64,000 nucleotides of DNA. Source: Sphingobacterium sp. SYP-B4668. GTDB lineage: Bacteria > Bacteroidota > Bacteroidia > Sphingobacteriales > Sphingobacteriaceae. The stretch covers positions 806,001 through 870,000 of the forward strand of contig NZ_CP115483.1 of NCBI RefSeq assembly GCF_027627455.1, given 5' to 3'. The notes under the pieces are model-generated. The model was given only the letters and a program-made list of their open reading frames with translations, made no database searches and was not told where the DNA came from. The position numbers and the translations under genes were made by a program. Shown here piece after piece: positions 9,134-16,850 of this stretch (positions are counted from its first letter, which is position 1; the number at the start of each line of letters is the position of its first letter).

Positions 9134-9163
9134 AAAAATCCCAAGATACTAAACGGGGTTTTT
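9134..9163 (+). terminator. Hairpin with T tract between purC and the STAS gene
   Basis: AAAAATCCC (9134-9142) can pair with GGGGTTTTT (9155-9163) with one U-G pair and a 12-base loop. It could end purC transcription or act as an attenuator in the STAS leader. Confidence 0.45.
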
Positions 9164-9187
9164 ATATTTAAGGTAAACAATATACAT

Positions 9188-9565
9188 ATGAAATATACGA
9201 TTGATAAGCATGATCGCTATGTTGTGATCGAGCCCCTGTCTGATGTGTTGAACGCGGAGCGGGCAGCAAAGTTGAAAGGTGAACTATTGTTGAGAAATAC
9301 TGTCGGACAGCGCAATATTGTCCTCGATTTATCCAACGTTAAGGAAGTCGACGAAGAAGGCGTGCGTATAGGTATTTTAGCCAATAGATTATGTAACTCC
9401 ATTGGCGGACTATTTATCTTGGCCAATGTAGATTCAGCAGTATTGGACGTGCTCGAAATGTCCCATCTTCATCAACAATTACACATTGTCGATTCAATCA
9501 AACAAGCTGAGGATGTTATTTTTGCACACGAACTGGAGATGGACTATAGAGGCGAAAAAGAATAA
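9188..9565 (+). CDS. STAS-domain protein (anti-sigma factor antagonist-like)
   Basis: A 125-residue single STAS domain, like bacterial anti-anti-sigma factors such as SpoIIAA and RsbV, which bind anti-sigma kinases when unphosphorylated. The conserved core IVLDLSNVKEVDEEGVRIGI spans about residues 44-63. In classical members the loop reads D-S-S-G with a phosphorylatable serine after the Asp; here it reads D55-E56-E57-G58, so the usual phosphoacceptor is an acidic residue. It is three nucleotides upstream of ribonuclease Z and surely co-transcribed with it. No anti-sigma kinase gene is nearby, so the partner is unknown. Confidence 0.8.
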   Translation: MKYTIDKHDRYVVIEPLSDVLNAERAAKLKGELLLRNTVGQRNIVLDLSNVKEVDEEGVRIGILANRLCNSIGGLFILANVDSAVLDVLEMSHLHQQLHIVDSIKQAEDVIFAHELEMDYRGEKE

Positions 9566-9568
9566 CAG

Positions 9569-10480
9569 ATGAGGTTTGAGGTTTTGATTTTAGGGAATAG
9601 CTCCGCGACTCCCATGTACGAACGTCACCCTACGAGTCAACTTCTCAATTTCAATGAACAATTTTTTTTGATTGATTGTGGAGAAGGTACGCAGATGCAG
9701 CTATTTAGGTATGGCATCAAGAGTAATCGTATAGGTCACATTTTTATCAGTCATTTACACGGAGACCATTATCTAGGATTAGTAGGGTTATTGTCATCCA
9801 TGCATTTAGTCGGTCGTAAGACCGATCTTCATCTCTACGGGCCCAAAGATTTGGAAGAAATTTTGGAAGTACAGTTTAGATGTTCTGAGACTGTATTGCG
9901 ATACAATCTTATCTTTCACCCTACCGATCCCGAAAATGAACAAGTCATTTTTGAATCGCCAGCCTTTAAGGTGACCAGTTTCCCGCTGACCCATCGCATA
10001 GCCTGTACGGGATTTAGGTTTGATGAAGGTCGGCGTTCGGCCATTGTTATTGGTGAATTGGTGGAGAAAATCAATATTCCCAAAATCTATATTTCCAGAT
10101 TGAAAAAGGGAATCGATTATACAGCCCCCGACGGTACCGTACATAGGGCGTCGGAGTTGACCACTCCAGCTCCCGATTCCAGAAGCTATGCTTTTTGTTC
10201 CGATACCGTAAGAGTCCCCGATTATCTATCAACCATCAAAGGTGTCGACCTTCTTTATCATGAGTCTACCTTTCTTCACGAAATGGTCGATCGAGCTAAG
10301 GAGACACTGCACACTACAGCGCTAGAGGCAGCTGAGATAGCGGTAGAAGTTGGTGCCAAGAAGCTTTTACTTGGGCACTACTCCGCCCGATATCGTGATT
10401 TGCAGCCACTATTGGATGAGGCTAGATCCGTTTTCCCACATACGCAGCTTTCAGTCGAAGGCAAATGGTTTACGATTTAA
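9569..10480 (+). CDS. rnz: Ribonuclease Z (tRNA 3' processing endonuclease)
   Basis: A 303-residue RNase Z of the metallo-beta-lactamase fold, which trims tRNA 3' trailers. Zn-binding motifs are visible in order: SHLHGDHYLGL (HxHxDH, about residues 61-71), FPLTHRIACTGFRF, FCSDTVRV and LLLGHYSARY (C-terminal His). The N-terminus LGNSSATPMYERHPTSQLL with the DCGEGTQMQLFRYGI block is characteristic of the short form of the enzyme. It overlaps nothing and follows the STAS gene by three nucleotides. The pairing of a STAS gene with rnz is also known from other Bacteroidota as far as I recall. Confidence 0.95.
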   Translation: MRFEVLILGNSSATPMYERHPTSQLLNFNEQFFLIDCGEGTQMQLFRYGIKSNRIGHIFISHLHGDHYLGLVGLLSSMHLVGRKTDLHLYGPKDLEEILEVQFRCSETVLRYNLIFHPTDPENEQVIFESPAFKVTSFPLTHRIACTGFRFDEGRRSAIVIGELVEKINIPKIYISRLKKGIDYTAPDGTVHRASELTTPAPDSRSYAFCSDTVRVPDYLSTIKGVDLLYHESTFLHEMVDRAKETLHTTALEAAEIAVEVGAKKLLLGHYSARYRDLQPLLDEARSVFPHTQLSVEGKWFTI

Positions 10481-10619
10481 GATCCGATATTTCTGTTATC
10501 AAAAATGCGCTTCGTAACAGGCATAATTACAGGTGCAGCCCAATAACATTATATTCTATATCCGGCCGATAGGGGATATATGGGCTTATCTTCTGTAGGA
10601 TAGAATACCCTATCTTCGG

Positions 10620-10651
10620 TTTGTGAATCCAAAGCATTTTATCTAAGTTTA
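10620..10651 (+). promoter_or_regulatory. Promoter of the histidine operon
   Basis: TTTG (10620-10623), exactly 20 nt, then TAAGTTTA (10644-10651) match the Bacteroidota vegetative promoter. The expected start point near 10657 leaves a leader of about 16 nt before the hisC ATG, too short for a classical attenuator. The whole 32-nt block is 29/32 identical to the minus-strand block at 33119-33150. Confidence 0.75.
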
Positions 10652-10672
10652 CGGCTCTAATTTCTTTTAAAA

Positions 10673-11731
10673 ATGGATAATCCATTCAACTTAACCGACT
10701 TATTGCGAGATAATATCAAAAATCTCGTGCCTTACTCTTCTGCAAGAGATGAGTTTAAGGGAGAAGCATCAATTTTAGTTGATGCAAATGAAAACGCATT
10801 TGGTTCTCCTTTAGCCCATGATTATAATCGTTATCCAGATCCCTTGCAACATCGAGTAAAGGAAAAACTATCTACTATAAAAGGAGTTCCTGCTGCAAAT
10901 ATATTTCTTGGAAATGGCAGTGACGAGGCCATTGACATCCTGTTCAGAGCCTTTTGCAAGCCAGGTATAGACAACGTCATCTTGGTTCCCCCAACATATG
11001 GCATGTATGAGGTATCTGCCAATATCAATGATGTCGCGTTTAAAAAGGTCAATTTAACGAAAGAATATCAGTTGGACTTAGACGGTATTCAAGAAGCTGT
11101 AGATGCCCATACCAAATTGATTTTTATTTGTTCACCCAACAATCCGACCGGAAATGCTATCAATAGATTGGATATTGAAGTCATTCTGAATAACTTTCAT
11201 GGTATAGTCGTCGTGGACGAAGCCTACATTAATTTCTCACAAACCAAGTCTTTCACCCAAGAGTTGAACGACTATCCCAATCTTGTGGTCTTACAGACCT
11301 TGTCCAAAGCCTGGGGGTTGGCTGCACTCCGATTAGGTATGGCATTTGCGAGTACGGCTATCATTGACGTATTTAATAAAATTAAGCCTCCCTATAACAT
11401 CAATCAAGCTACCCAAGACATTGTTTTAGAAGCATTAGACAATGTGGGGCAGGTCAATGATTGGATTAAGGAAACGGTTGCCCAGCGAGAGTATTTGGTA
11501 AGAGAGCTCTTCAATTTTGAATATGTACAATACATTACACCTTCCGATGCCAATTTTATTTTGGTAAAAATGAATGATCCTCGCGGTGTCTACACCTATT
11601 TGGTCAGTCATGGCATCATTGTTCGAGACCGCTCAAAAGTGGAACTTTGTGAAGGCTGTTTGCGCATCACAGTGGGTACCCCTGCTGAAAATAGATTGCT
11701 ATTAGAAAAGATGTCTGCTTATGCAGGCTAA
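10673..11731 (+). CDS. hisC: Histidinol-phosphate aminotransferase
   Basis: A 352-residue class I/II PLP aminotransferase that converts imidazole acetol phosphate to histidinol phosphate. Motifs include the N-terminal LVDANENAFG, GNGSDEAIDILFRAF, CSPNNPTGNAI, VVVDEAYINF and the PLP-lysine region QTLSKAWGLAALRLG (Lys near 214). It is the first gene of a six-gene his operon and is followed after 18 nt by hisB. Unlike the usual arrangement, hisG and hisD are not upstream; the neighbour is rnz with a promoter in between. Confidence 0.95.
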   Translation: MDNPFNLTDLLRDNIKNLVPYSSARDEFKGEASILVDANENAFGSPLAHDYNRYPDPLQHRVKEKLSTIKGVPAANIFLGNGSDEAIDILFRAFCKPGIDNVILVPPTYGMYEVSANINDVAFKKVNLTKEYQLDLDGIQEAVDAHTKLIFICSPNNPTGNAINRLDIEVILNNFHGIVVVDEAYINFSQTKSFTQELNDYPNLVVLQTLSKAWGLAALRLGMAFASTAIIDVFNKIKPPYNINQATQDIVLEALDNVGQVNDWIKETVAQREYLVRELFNFEYVQYITPSDANFILVKMNDPRGVYTYLVSHGIIVRDRSKVELCEGCLRITVGTPAENRLLLEKMSAYAG

Positions 11732-11749
11732 TATAATTTATATATAATC

Positions 11750-12889
11750 ATGCCTAACCTTATTAAAAAAGTATTGTTTATCGATCGTGACGGGACATTG
11801 ATACTCGAACCCGAAGATGAACAAATCGATTCCTTTTCCAAACTGAAATTCTATCCAGGGGCTTTGCAGTACCTACCACGTATCGCGAAGGAATTGGATT
11901 TTGAGCTGATTCTAGTTTCCAATCAAGATGGTCTAGGCACCGATGCCCATCCAGAGGCCAATTTTTGGCCCGTACACCAATTTATCTTAGATACATTTGC
12001 TGGGGAAGGCGTTGTCTTTGAGAGAGAGCATATCGATCGTACTTTTCCACACGAAAACGCGCCCACACGTAAACCTGGCATTGGAATGTTACTTGAATAT
12101 TTTGACCCGTCAAAATATGATTTGCAACGCTCTTTCGTTATAGGTGACCGTATCAATGATGTCAAACTGGCCCAGAATTTAGGTGCCAAATCAATTTGGT
12201 TGCGCGCCAATGATCAACTCGGGGCACTCGAGAATCTAGAAGTAAACCCTGAGGTCATTGCACTTGAATCCACTGATTGGAAGTCAATCTATGAGTTTCT
12301 AAAATTAGGGACCCGCAGTGCCGAGCATATCCGCAAGACCAATGAAACCGATATTTATATCCACCTTAACCTAGACGGTTCGGGTAAATCCAAGATCGAT
12401 ACCGGATTACCCTTTTTTGATCATATGCTTGACCAAATAGCGAGACACGGTGCGTTGGATTTGACCATCAAAGCCAAAGGAGATTTGCATATTGATGAAC
12501 ATCATACCATTGAAGATACTGGGATAGCACTTGGAGAGATATTTTTAAACGTATTAGGAGATAAGCGTGGCATTGAACGCTATTCTTATACCCTACCTAT
12601 GGATGATTGCCTTGCTCAAGTCGCGCTAGACTTTGGCGGACGTAATTGGATAGTTTGGGACGCTGAATTTAAGCGCGAAAAAATAGGCGATATGCCTACC
12701 GAGATGTTTTTCCACTTCTTCAAGTCCTTTTCTGATGCCTCCAAATCCAATTTGAATATCAAGGCTGAGGGAGATAATGAACATCATAAAATTGAAGCCA
12801 TCTTCAAAGCCTTTGCCAAATCTATAAAAAAAGCCGTGCGACGGGATGCCGATAATATGCAACTGCCCAGTACTAAAGGCGTTTTATAG
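11750..12889 (+). CDS. hisB: Bifunctional histidinol-phosphatase / imidazoleglycerol-phosphate dehydratase
   Basis: A 379-residue fusion. The N-terminal HAD phosphatase (about residues 1-165) has the nucleophile motif [20 protein letters not shown] and [20 protein letters not shown]. The C-terminal dehydratase (about 190-379) has [42 protein letters not shown] and [16 protein letters not shown] with the Mn-binding histidine clusters. The same fusion occurs in E. coli and in Bacteroidota. It catalyses the sixth and eighth steps of histidine synthesis in the cytoplasm. It is followed by hisH after 44 nt. Confidence 0.95.
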   Translation: MPNLIKKVLFIDRDGTLILEPEDEQIDSFSKLKFYPGALQYLPRIAKELDFELILVSNQDGLGTDAHPEANFWPVHQFILDTFAGEGVVFEREHIDRTFPHENAPTRKPGIGMLLEYFDPSKYDLQRSFVIGDRINDVKLAQNLGAKSIWLRANDQLGALENLEVNPEVIALESTDWKSIYEFLKLGTRSAEHIRKTNETDIYIHLNLDGSGKSKIDTGLPFFDHMLDQIARHGALDLTIKAKGDLHIDEHHTIEDTGIALGEIFLNVLGDKRGIERYSYTLPMDDCLAQVALDFGGRNWIVWDAEFKREKIGDMPTEMFFHFFKSFSDASKSNLNIKAEGDNEHHKIEAIFKAFAKSIKKAVRRDADNMQLPSTKGVL

Positions 12890-12933
12890 GAGTTGAGGTC
12901 AATAAATCAATCAATAGCTCGTATCTTTAACAT

Positions 12934-13527
12934 ATGATTGGAATTATCAACTACGGTGCAGGCAATATTTTTTCTTTAACTGCAGCGCTTAATCGAGTCG
13001 GTCTATCTTATATGATGGTGAATAAACCTGATGAGATCGATCATTGCGATAGAATTATTATCCCAGGTGTGGGGCATGCCGGAGCAGCTATGACAAAGCT
13101 GCGTGAATCGGGACTTGCCGACTGCATAGCGCATATAACCAAACCTGTATTGGGTATATGCGTAGGTATGCAACTGCTTACCGCCTATTCAGAAGAAGGT
13201 GATGTCAATCTATTAGATATTGTCCCCATTAAAACCTTACATTTTAGCGGACGTATTGATCAAAAGGTACCCCATATGGGTTGGAATAGCATTTCACCCC
13301 AGAAAGAAAGTCCGCTTTTTAGCAATATAGAAGATAATGCGTACTTTTACTTCGTGCATTCGTATTTTATTGAATATCATGAGGATTACACGATTGCAAA
13401 GTGTGATTATGGCACATCTTTCTCGGCTGCGATGGCCAAGAGCAATTTTTACGGCGTACAATTCCATCCTGAAAAATCAGGAAAGGCGGGAGAACAGTTA
13501 CTAATGAATTTTTCAAAAATAAACTAG
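12934..13527 (+). CDS. hisH: Imidazole glycerol phosphate synthase, glutamine amidotransferase subunit
   Basis: A 197-residue class I glutamine amidotransferase that supplies ammonia to HisF. Seen are the oxyanion region GVGHAGAAM, the nucleophile in LGICVGMQLL (C76) and the His-Glu pair in QFHPEKSG close to the C-terminus, so the catalytic triad is complete. The N-terminus IGIINYGAGNIFSL is typical of HisH. It sits between hisB and hisA in the same operon, 19 nt ahead of hisA. Confidence 0.95.
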   Translation: MIGIINYGAGNIFSLTAALNRVGLSYMMVNKPDEIDHCDRIIIPGVGHAGAAMTKLRESGLADCIAHITKPVLGICVGMQLLTAYSEEGDVNLLDIVPIKTLHFSGRIDQKVPHMGWNSISPQKESPLFSNIEDNAYFYFVHSYFIEYHEDYTIAKCDYGTSFSAAMAKSNFYGVQFHPEKSGKAGEQLLMNFSKIN

Positions 13528-13546
13528 AAATAAAATATTTACAAGT

Positions 13547-14299
13547 ATGTATATTATACCAGCAATCGATGTATTAGACAAAAAAGTAGTTCGTCTGCGT
13601 GAAGGAAATTATGATGATGTAACGACTTACGATATCAGTCTTGAAGATCAGATTGAAAAATATCGTGCGAACGGGACTGAACTGGTTCATATCATTGACC
13701 TAAATGGAGCTAAAGGGGATTTTAGCAATCAAGAATATCTATTTGACATTATCCGCAAGACTGAAATGAAAATCCAGTATGGTGGTGGTGTACGTAGTAT
13801 CGAAAAAGTGAAGGAGCTGATTGATGCAGGGATATTTCGGGTTATCGTCGGTACACAAGCCATTACTAACCCTGAGTTTCTGGAAGAACTTAGTGTGCTG
13901 AACGAAGGGAAAGTAAAATATGCAGACCACATCGTCATTGCGATTGATGTCTTAGACGAAGTTATCAAATATTCTGGATGGCTGGAAAGCTCTCCTATCA
14001 AGCTTATCGAATATATTGATAAATGCTTGGCTTTAGGCTTCTACCGCTTTCTGTGTACAGATATTAGCAAAGATGGCAAGTTGGGCGGTGCGGGAGTAGA
14101 ATTATATCAAAAGTTACTTGATCACTCTCCCATTATCAAATTGATTGGATCTGGAGGCATCAGCTCTATGCAAGATATACAAGTCCTAAGCGATCTAGGT
14201 CGGATGGAGTCATGTGTCGTAGGTAAAGCTATTTATGAAAATAGAATTACGATTGAAGAAATACAAGATTGGAACCTAAAGTCGTTAATCCGTTTTTAA
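13547..14299 (+). CDS. hisA: ProFAR isomerase
   Basis: A 250-residue TIM-barrel enzyme, phosphoribosylformimino-5-aminoimidazole carboxamide ribotide isomerase. The N-terminal [17 protein letters not shown] carries the catalytic Asp, and the phosphate-binding loops [13 protein letters not shown] and [13 protein letters not shown] are visible along with the second Asp in [10 protein letters not shown]. Length is normal. Its stop codon is separated by a single base from the hisF start, implying translational coupling. Confidence 0.95.
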   Translation: MYIIPAIDVLDKKVVRLREGNYDDVTTYDISLEDQIEKYRANGTELVHIIDLNGAKGDFSNQEYLFDIIRKTEMKIQYGGGVRSIEKVKELIDAGIFRVIVGTQAITNPEFLEELSVLNEGKVKYADHIVIAIDVLDEVIKYSGWLESSPIKLIEYIDKCLALGFYRFLCTDISKDGKLGGAGVELYQKLLDHSPIIKLIGSGGISSMQDIQVLSDLGRMESCVVGKAIYENRITIEEIQDWNLKSLIRF

Positions 14300-14300
14300 G

Positions 14301-15053
14301 ATGCTTGCAAAACGCATAATTCCTTGTTTGGATGTCAAAGACGGACGGACAGTCAAGGGAGTAAACTTTGTTGATTTACGCGACGCCGGCGACCCGGTTG
14401 AGTTGGCCTATGCCTATTCCGAGCAAGGAGCAGATGAATTGGTCTTTCTCGATATTACGGCAACCCATGAGGAGCGCAAGACTACTATTGATTTAGTAAG
14501 TGCCGTTGCCAGGCAGGTCAATATTCCATTTACTATTGGTGGTGGCATCAATGAAATAAGAGATGCCGAAATTCTATTGAATGCTGGAGCAGATAAGATT
14601 TCAATAAATTCTGCAGCAGTGCGCAATCCTAATTTGATCGATCAAATGGCTGCGGCATTTGGTGCACAGTTTGTTGTCGTAGCTATTGATACTAGACACA
14701 TTGCCGGGCAAAATTTTGTTCATTTGAGCGGTGGTCGTATTCAGACCGAGTTACAAACCGAAAAATGGGTACTCGAAGCGCAAGAGCGTGGGGCAGGTGA
14801 GATTCTCTTAACATCGATGGATCATGATGGCACAAAGAATGGATTTGATAATATTCTTTTAAAGAAAATCAACGATTCTATACGTATCCCGTTGATTGCC
14901 TCGGGAGGAGCAGGAGCACAGCAGCACTTTGTAGACGTATTTCAAGAGACCAATGTTGATGCAGCTCTGGCGGCTTCCGTATTCCACTATGGTGAAATAT
15001 TAATCCCAGAATTGAAAGCAACACTCCGCCATAACGGTATCATTGTACGATGA
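14301..15053 (+). CDS. hisF: Imidazole glycerol phosphate synthase, cyclase subunit
   Basis: A 250-residue TIM barrel, the synthase half of the HisFH complex, making IGP and AICAR. Motifs include [19 protein letters not shown] (catalytic Asp), [57 protein letters not shown] (second Asp) and [12 protein letters not shown]. It follows hisA with a one-base gap. A 130-nt gap separates it from hisIE, longer than the other spacings in the operon. Confidence 0.95.
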   Translation: MLAKRIIPCLDVKDGRTVKGVNFVDLRDAGDPVELAYAYSEQGADELVFLDITATHEERKTTIDLVSAVARQVNIPFTIGGGINEIRDAEILLNAGADKISINSAAVRNPNLIDQMAAAFGAQFVVVAIDTRHIAGQNFVHLSGGRIQTELQTEKWVLEAQERGAGEILLTSMDHDGTKNGFDNILLKKINDSIRIPLIASGGAGAQQHFVDVFQETNVDAALAASVFHYGEILIPELKATLRHNGIIVR

Positions 15054-15183
15054 CAAGAGTATAGACAAAGATTAAAGAGACACAGACAATACAGATAAGC
15101 TTAGGGTTCTTAGCGCAATGCTTTTTTTCTCGATTATTTATCGATTGTCCTATACTCATTACTAAATATTCAATACTAATAGA
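15054..15183 (+). other. Spacer between hisF and hisIE
   Basis: A 130-nt AT-rich spacer. It holds AGCGCAATGCT followed by seven T (about 15109-15128), a very weak terminator-like hairpin, and then a low-complexity run built of TACTCATTACTAAATATTCA-like words just before hisIE. No gene seen. Confidence 0.4.
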
Positions 15184-15768
15184 ATGTTAGATTTTTCAAA
15201 AAGCGAGGGACTTATTCCTGTAATTGTCCAAGATTCGCAGACATTAGAAGTCCTAATGTTGGGATATATGAATGAAGAAGCCTGGTCCAAGACACAAGCA
15301 GAGGGCAAGGTGACCTTCTTTTCAAGGAGCAAGAACCGGCTTTGGACTAAAGGGGAGGAGAGTGGAAATTTTCTACACGTTGTAGGCTACCATGTAGATT
15401 GTGACCAAGACACTTTGCTAATCAAGGCTAGTCCGCAAGGACCTACCTGCCATACGGGGAGTAGAAGTTGCTTTGGTACCCAATATGGACAGAATTTTCT
15501 CTTTGAATTAGAGCGTATCGTACACAATCGCTATGAGCATCCAACCGACGAATCCTATGTCAACAGGTTGAGAAGTAGGGGAATTAATAAAATCGCTCAG
15601 AAAGTAGGGGAGGAAGCTGTCGAGACTGTTATTGCTGCCCTCAAAGAGACTGACAAAGAATTTATAGATGAAACCTCCGACTTATTGTTTCATCTAATTG
15701 TATTGTTGCGAGAAAAAGGGTTTTCGTTGGAGACTATCGCCAAAAACCTCGAAAGTAGACACCAGTAA
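15184..15768 (+). CDS. hisI: Bifunctional phosphoribosyl-AMP cyclohydrolase / phosphoribosyl-ATP pyrophosphatase
   Basis: A 194-residue HisIE fusion catalysing the second and third steps of histidine synthesis. The HisI part (about 1-105) shows VIVQDSQTLEVLMLGYMNEE, FFSRSKNRLWTKGEESGN and the Zn/Mg ligands in HVDCDQDTLL and CHTGSRSCF. The HisE part (about 115-194) shows the MazG-like RGINKIAQKVGEEAVETVI and ETSDLLFHLIVLL. Last gene of the operon; a terminator follows. Substrate order and domain order are as in other fused HisIE proteins. Confidence 0.95.
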   Translation: MLDFSKSEGLIPVIVQDSQTLEVLMLGYMNEEAWSKTQAEGKVTFFSRSKNRLWTKGEESGNFLHVVGYHVDCDQDTLLIKASPQGPTCHTGSRSCFGTQYGQNFLFELERIVHNRYEHPTDESYVNRLRSRGINKIAQKVGEEAVETVIAALKETDKEFIDETSDLLFHLIVLLREKGFSLETIAKNLESRHQ

Positions 15769-15800
15769 GCAAAGTTATCCTTACATGACACAATAATCTT

Positions 15801-15836
15801 AAAAGTGCCGTACATTTGTGTACAGCACTTTTTTTT
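15801..15836 (+). terminator. Intrinsic terminator of the his operon
   Basis: AAAAGTGC (15801-15808) pairs with GCACTTTT, and GTACA pairs with TGTAC inside it around the loop TTTG, with one mismatch between the two stem sections. Eight T follow and run straight into the ATG of the WD40 gene at 15837. Confidence 0.85.
15811..15818 (+). promoter_or_regulatory. Candidate -7 box for the WD40 gene, inside the terminator hairpin
   Basis: TACATTTG matches TAnnTTTG exactly and lies in the loop and arm of the his terminator, 18 nt before the WD40 start codon. A transcript from here would start within the descending arm and have a leader of only about a dozen bases, mostly T. Confidence 0.45.
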
Positions 15837-16754
15837 ATGGACAATCTTTCAGTTGAACTCATATCCACCCTTAAGGGCCATCAAAATCCTGTCTTTACAT
15901 TAGAGAACGGTTTTTTTGCCAATACTTTATTTTCCGGAGGGAATGACAAAGGTGTTGTGGAGTGGGATCTGGAGACATCCACCTTCAAAAGGATTCTCTG
16001 TTCTGTAAATTCGTCTGTATACAGCCTACATCTTATTCCAGAGACTTCCTATTTGGCAATAGGACTTCGTGAAGGGCTTATCATGATCGTTGATGTCGAA
16101 AATCAAAAATTGGTTGTAAAATTGAACGTAGCGAACGGAGCTGTTTTTGACATCAAGACATTGGTATCTAAAAGAGAATTGATTGCTGTTGGTGAAGATG
16201 GATTTGCTTATGTATGGTGCTTGGATAATTTTTCATTGCTATATCAATTCCGAATTGCTCCCACACTTGTTCGCACTATTTCCATATCGCCCGATGAGCG
16301 ACAATTAGCATTTGGAAGTAAAGACGGAAGTGTGCACCTCTATGATGCCTTAGAATATCATTTAATCGCATCAGCAGCCGTTCATACGCATCCTGTGACC
16401 TCCTTAGCGTTCGATCCCAATGGTCAGAGATTATTGTCGGGCGGGCGTGATGCCAAATTGGTCGGTTGGAATACCCATGACCTTTCCGAGCAGCTTTCTT
16501 TCATTCCACACATGTTTACGGTATATGGTATTCACTTTCACCCCGTACATCCTCTATTCGCAACCGTAAGTCGAGACAAGACCTTTAAGATTTGGGATAA
16601 GCATACCTATGCATTGCTACGCATCGTTGGCCGTGATAAAGGATTTGATAGCCATCACCTTTCCATCAACGTGGGGATTTGGACCCCAGACGGCACCCGT
16701 TTTATTACAGCTGGGGATGACAAGGTTGTTCGCGTGTGGGAAGTGACAATATAA
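15837..16754 (+). CDS. WD40 repeat beta-propeller protein
   Basis: A 305-residue protein that consists almost entirely of WD40 repeats, probably one seven-bladed propeller. Repeat ends are seen as VVEWDLETS, GSVHLYDA, LVGWNTHD, TFKIWDKHTY and the terminal VVRVWEVTI, with GH dipeptides in STLKGHQNP. No signal peptide, so cytoplasmic. Such propellers are binding platforms; no enzymatic domain is attached. Start chosen at ATG 15837 since an upstream in-frame start would sit inside the terminator stem. It may read into the following DUF2339 gene, 96 nt away. Confidence 0.85.
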   Translation: MDNLSVELISTLKGHQNPVFTLENGFFANTLFSGGNDKGVVEWDLETSTFKRILCSVNSSVYSLHLIPETSYLAIGLREGLIMIVDVENQKLVVKLNVANGAVFDIKTLVSKRELIAVGEDGFAYVWCLDNFSLLYQFRIAPTLVRTISISPDERQLAFGSKDGSVHLYDALEYHLIASAAVHTHPVTSLAFDPNGQRLLSGGRDAKLVGWNTHDLSEQLSFIPHMFTVYGIHFHPVHPLFATVSRDKTFKIWDKHTYALLRIVGRDKGFDSHHLSINVGIWTPDGTRFITAGDDKVVRVWEVTI

Positions 16755-16804
16755 GCGTCCCAGTGCCCTAGAAAAAAGCCACTATATTTCTAAATGTTTT
16801 TGGT

Positions 16805-16812
16805 TAGATTTG
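16805..16812 (+). promoter_or_regulatory. Candidate -7 box for the DUF2339 gene
   Basis: TAGATTTG fits TAnnTTTG and lies 38 nt before the ATG at 16851. It argues for the downstream start codon rather than the in-frame ATG at 16794. Confidence 0.35.
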
Positions 16813-16850
16813 GTTTGTTAGCTTTTATTGCCAATCTAATCAAATCATAT

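Noticed and set aside
15109..15128. Terminator between hisF and hisIE
   Set aside because: The stem AGC/GCT is only three base pairs; read-through to hisIE is more likely.
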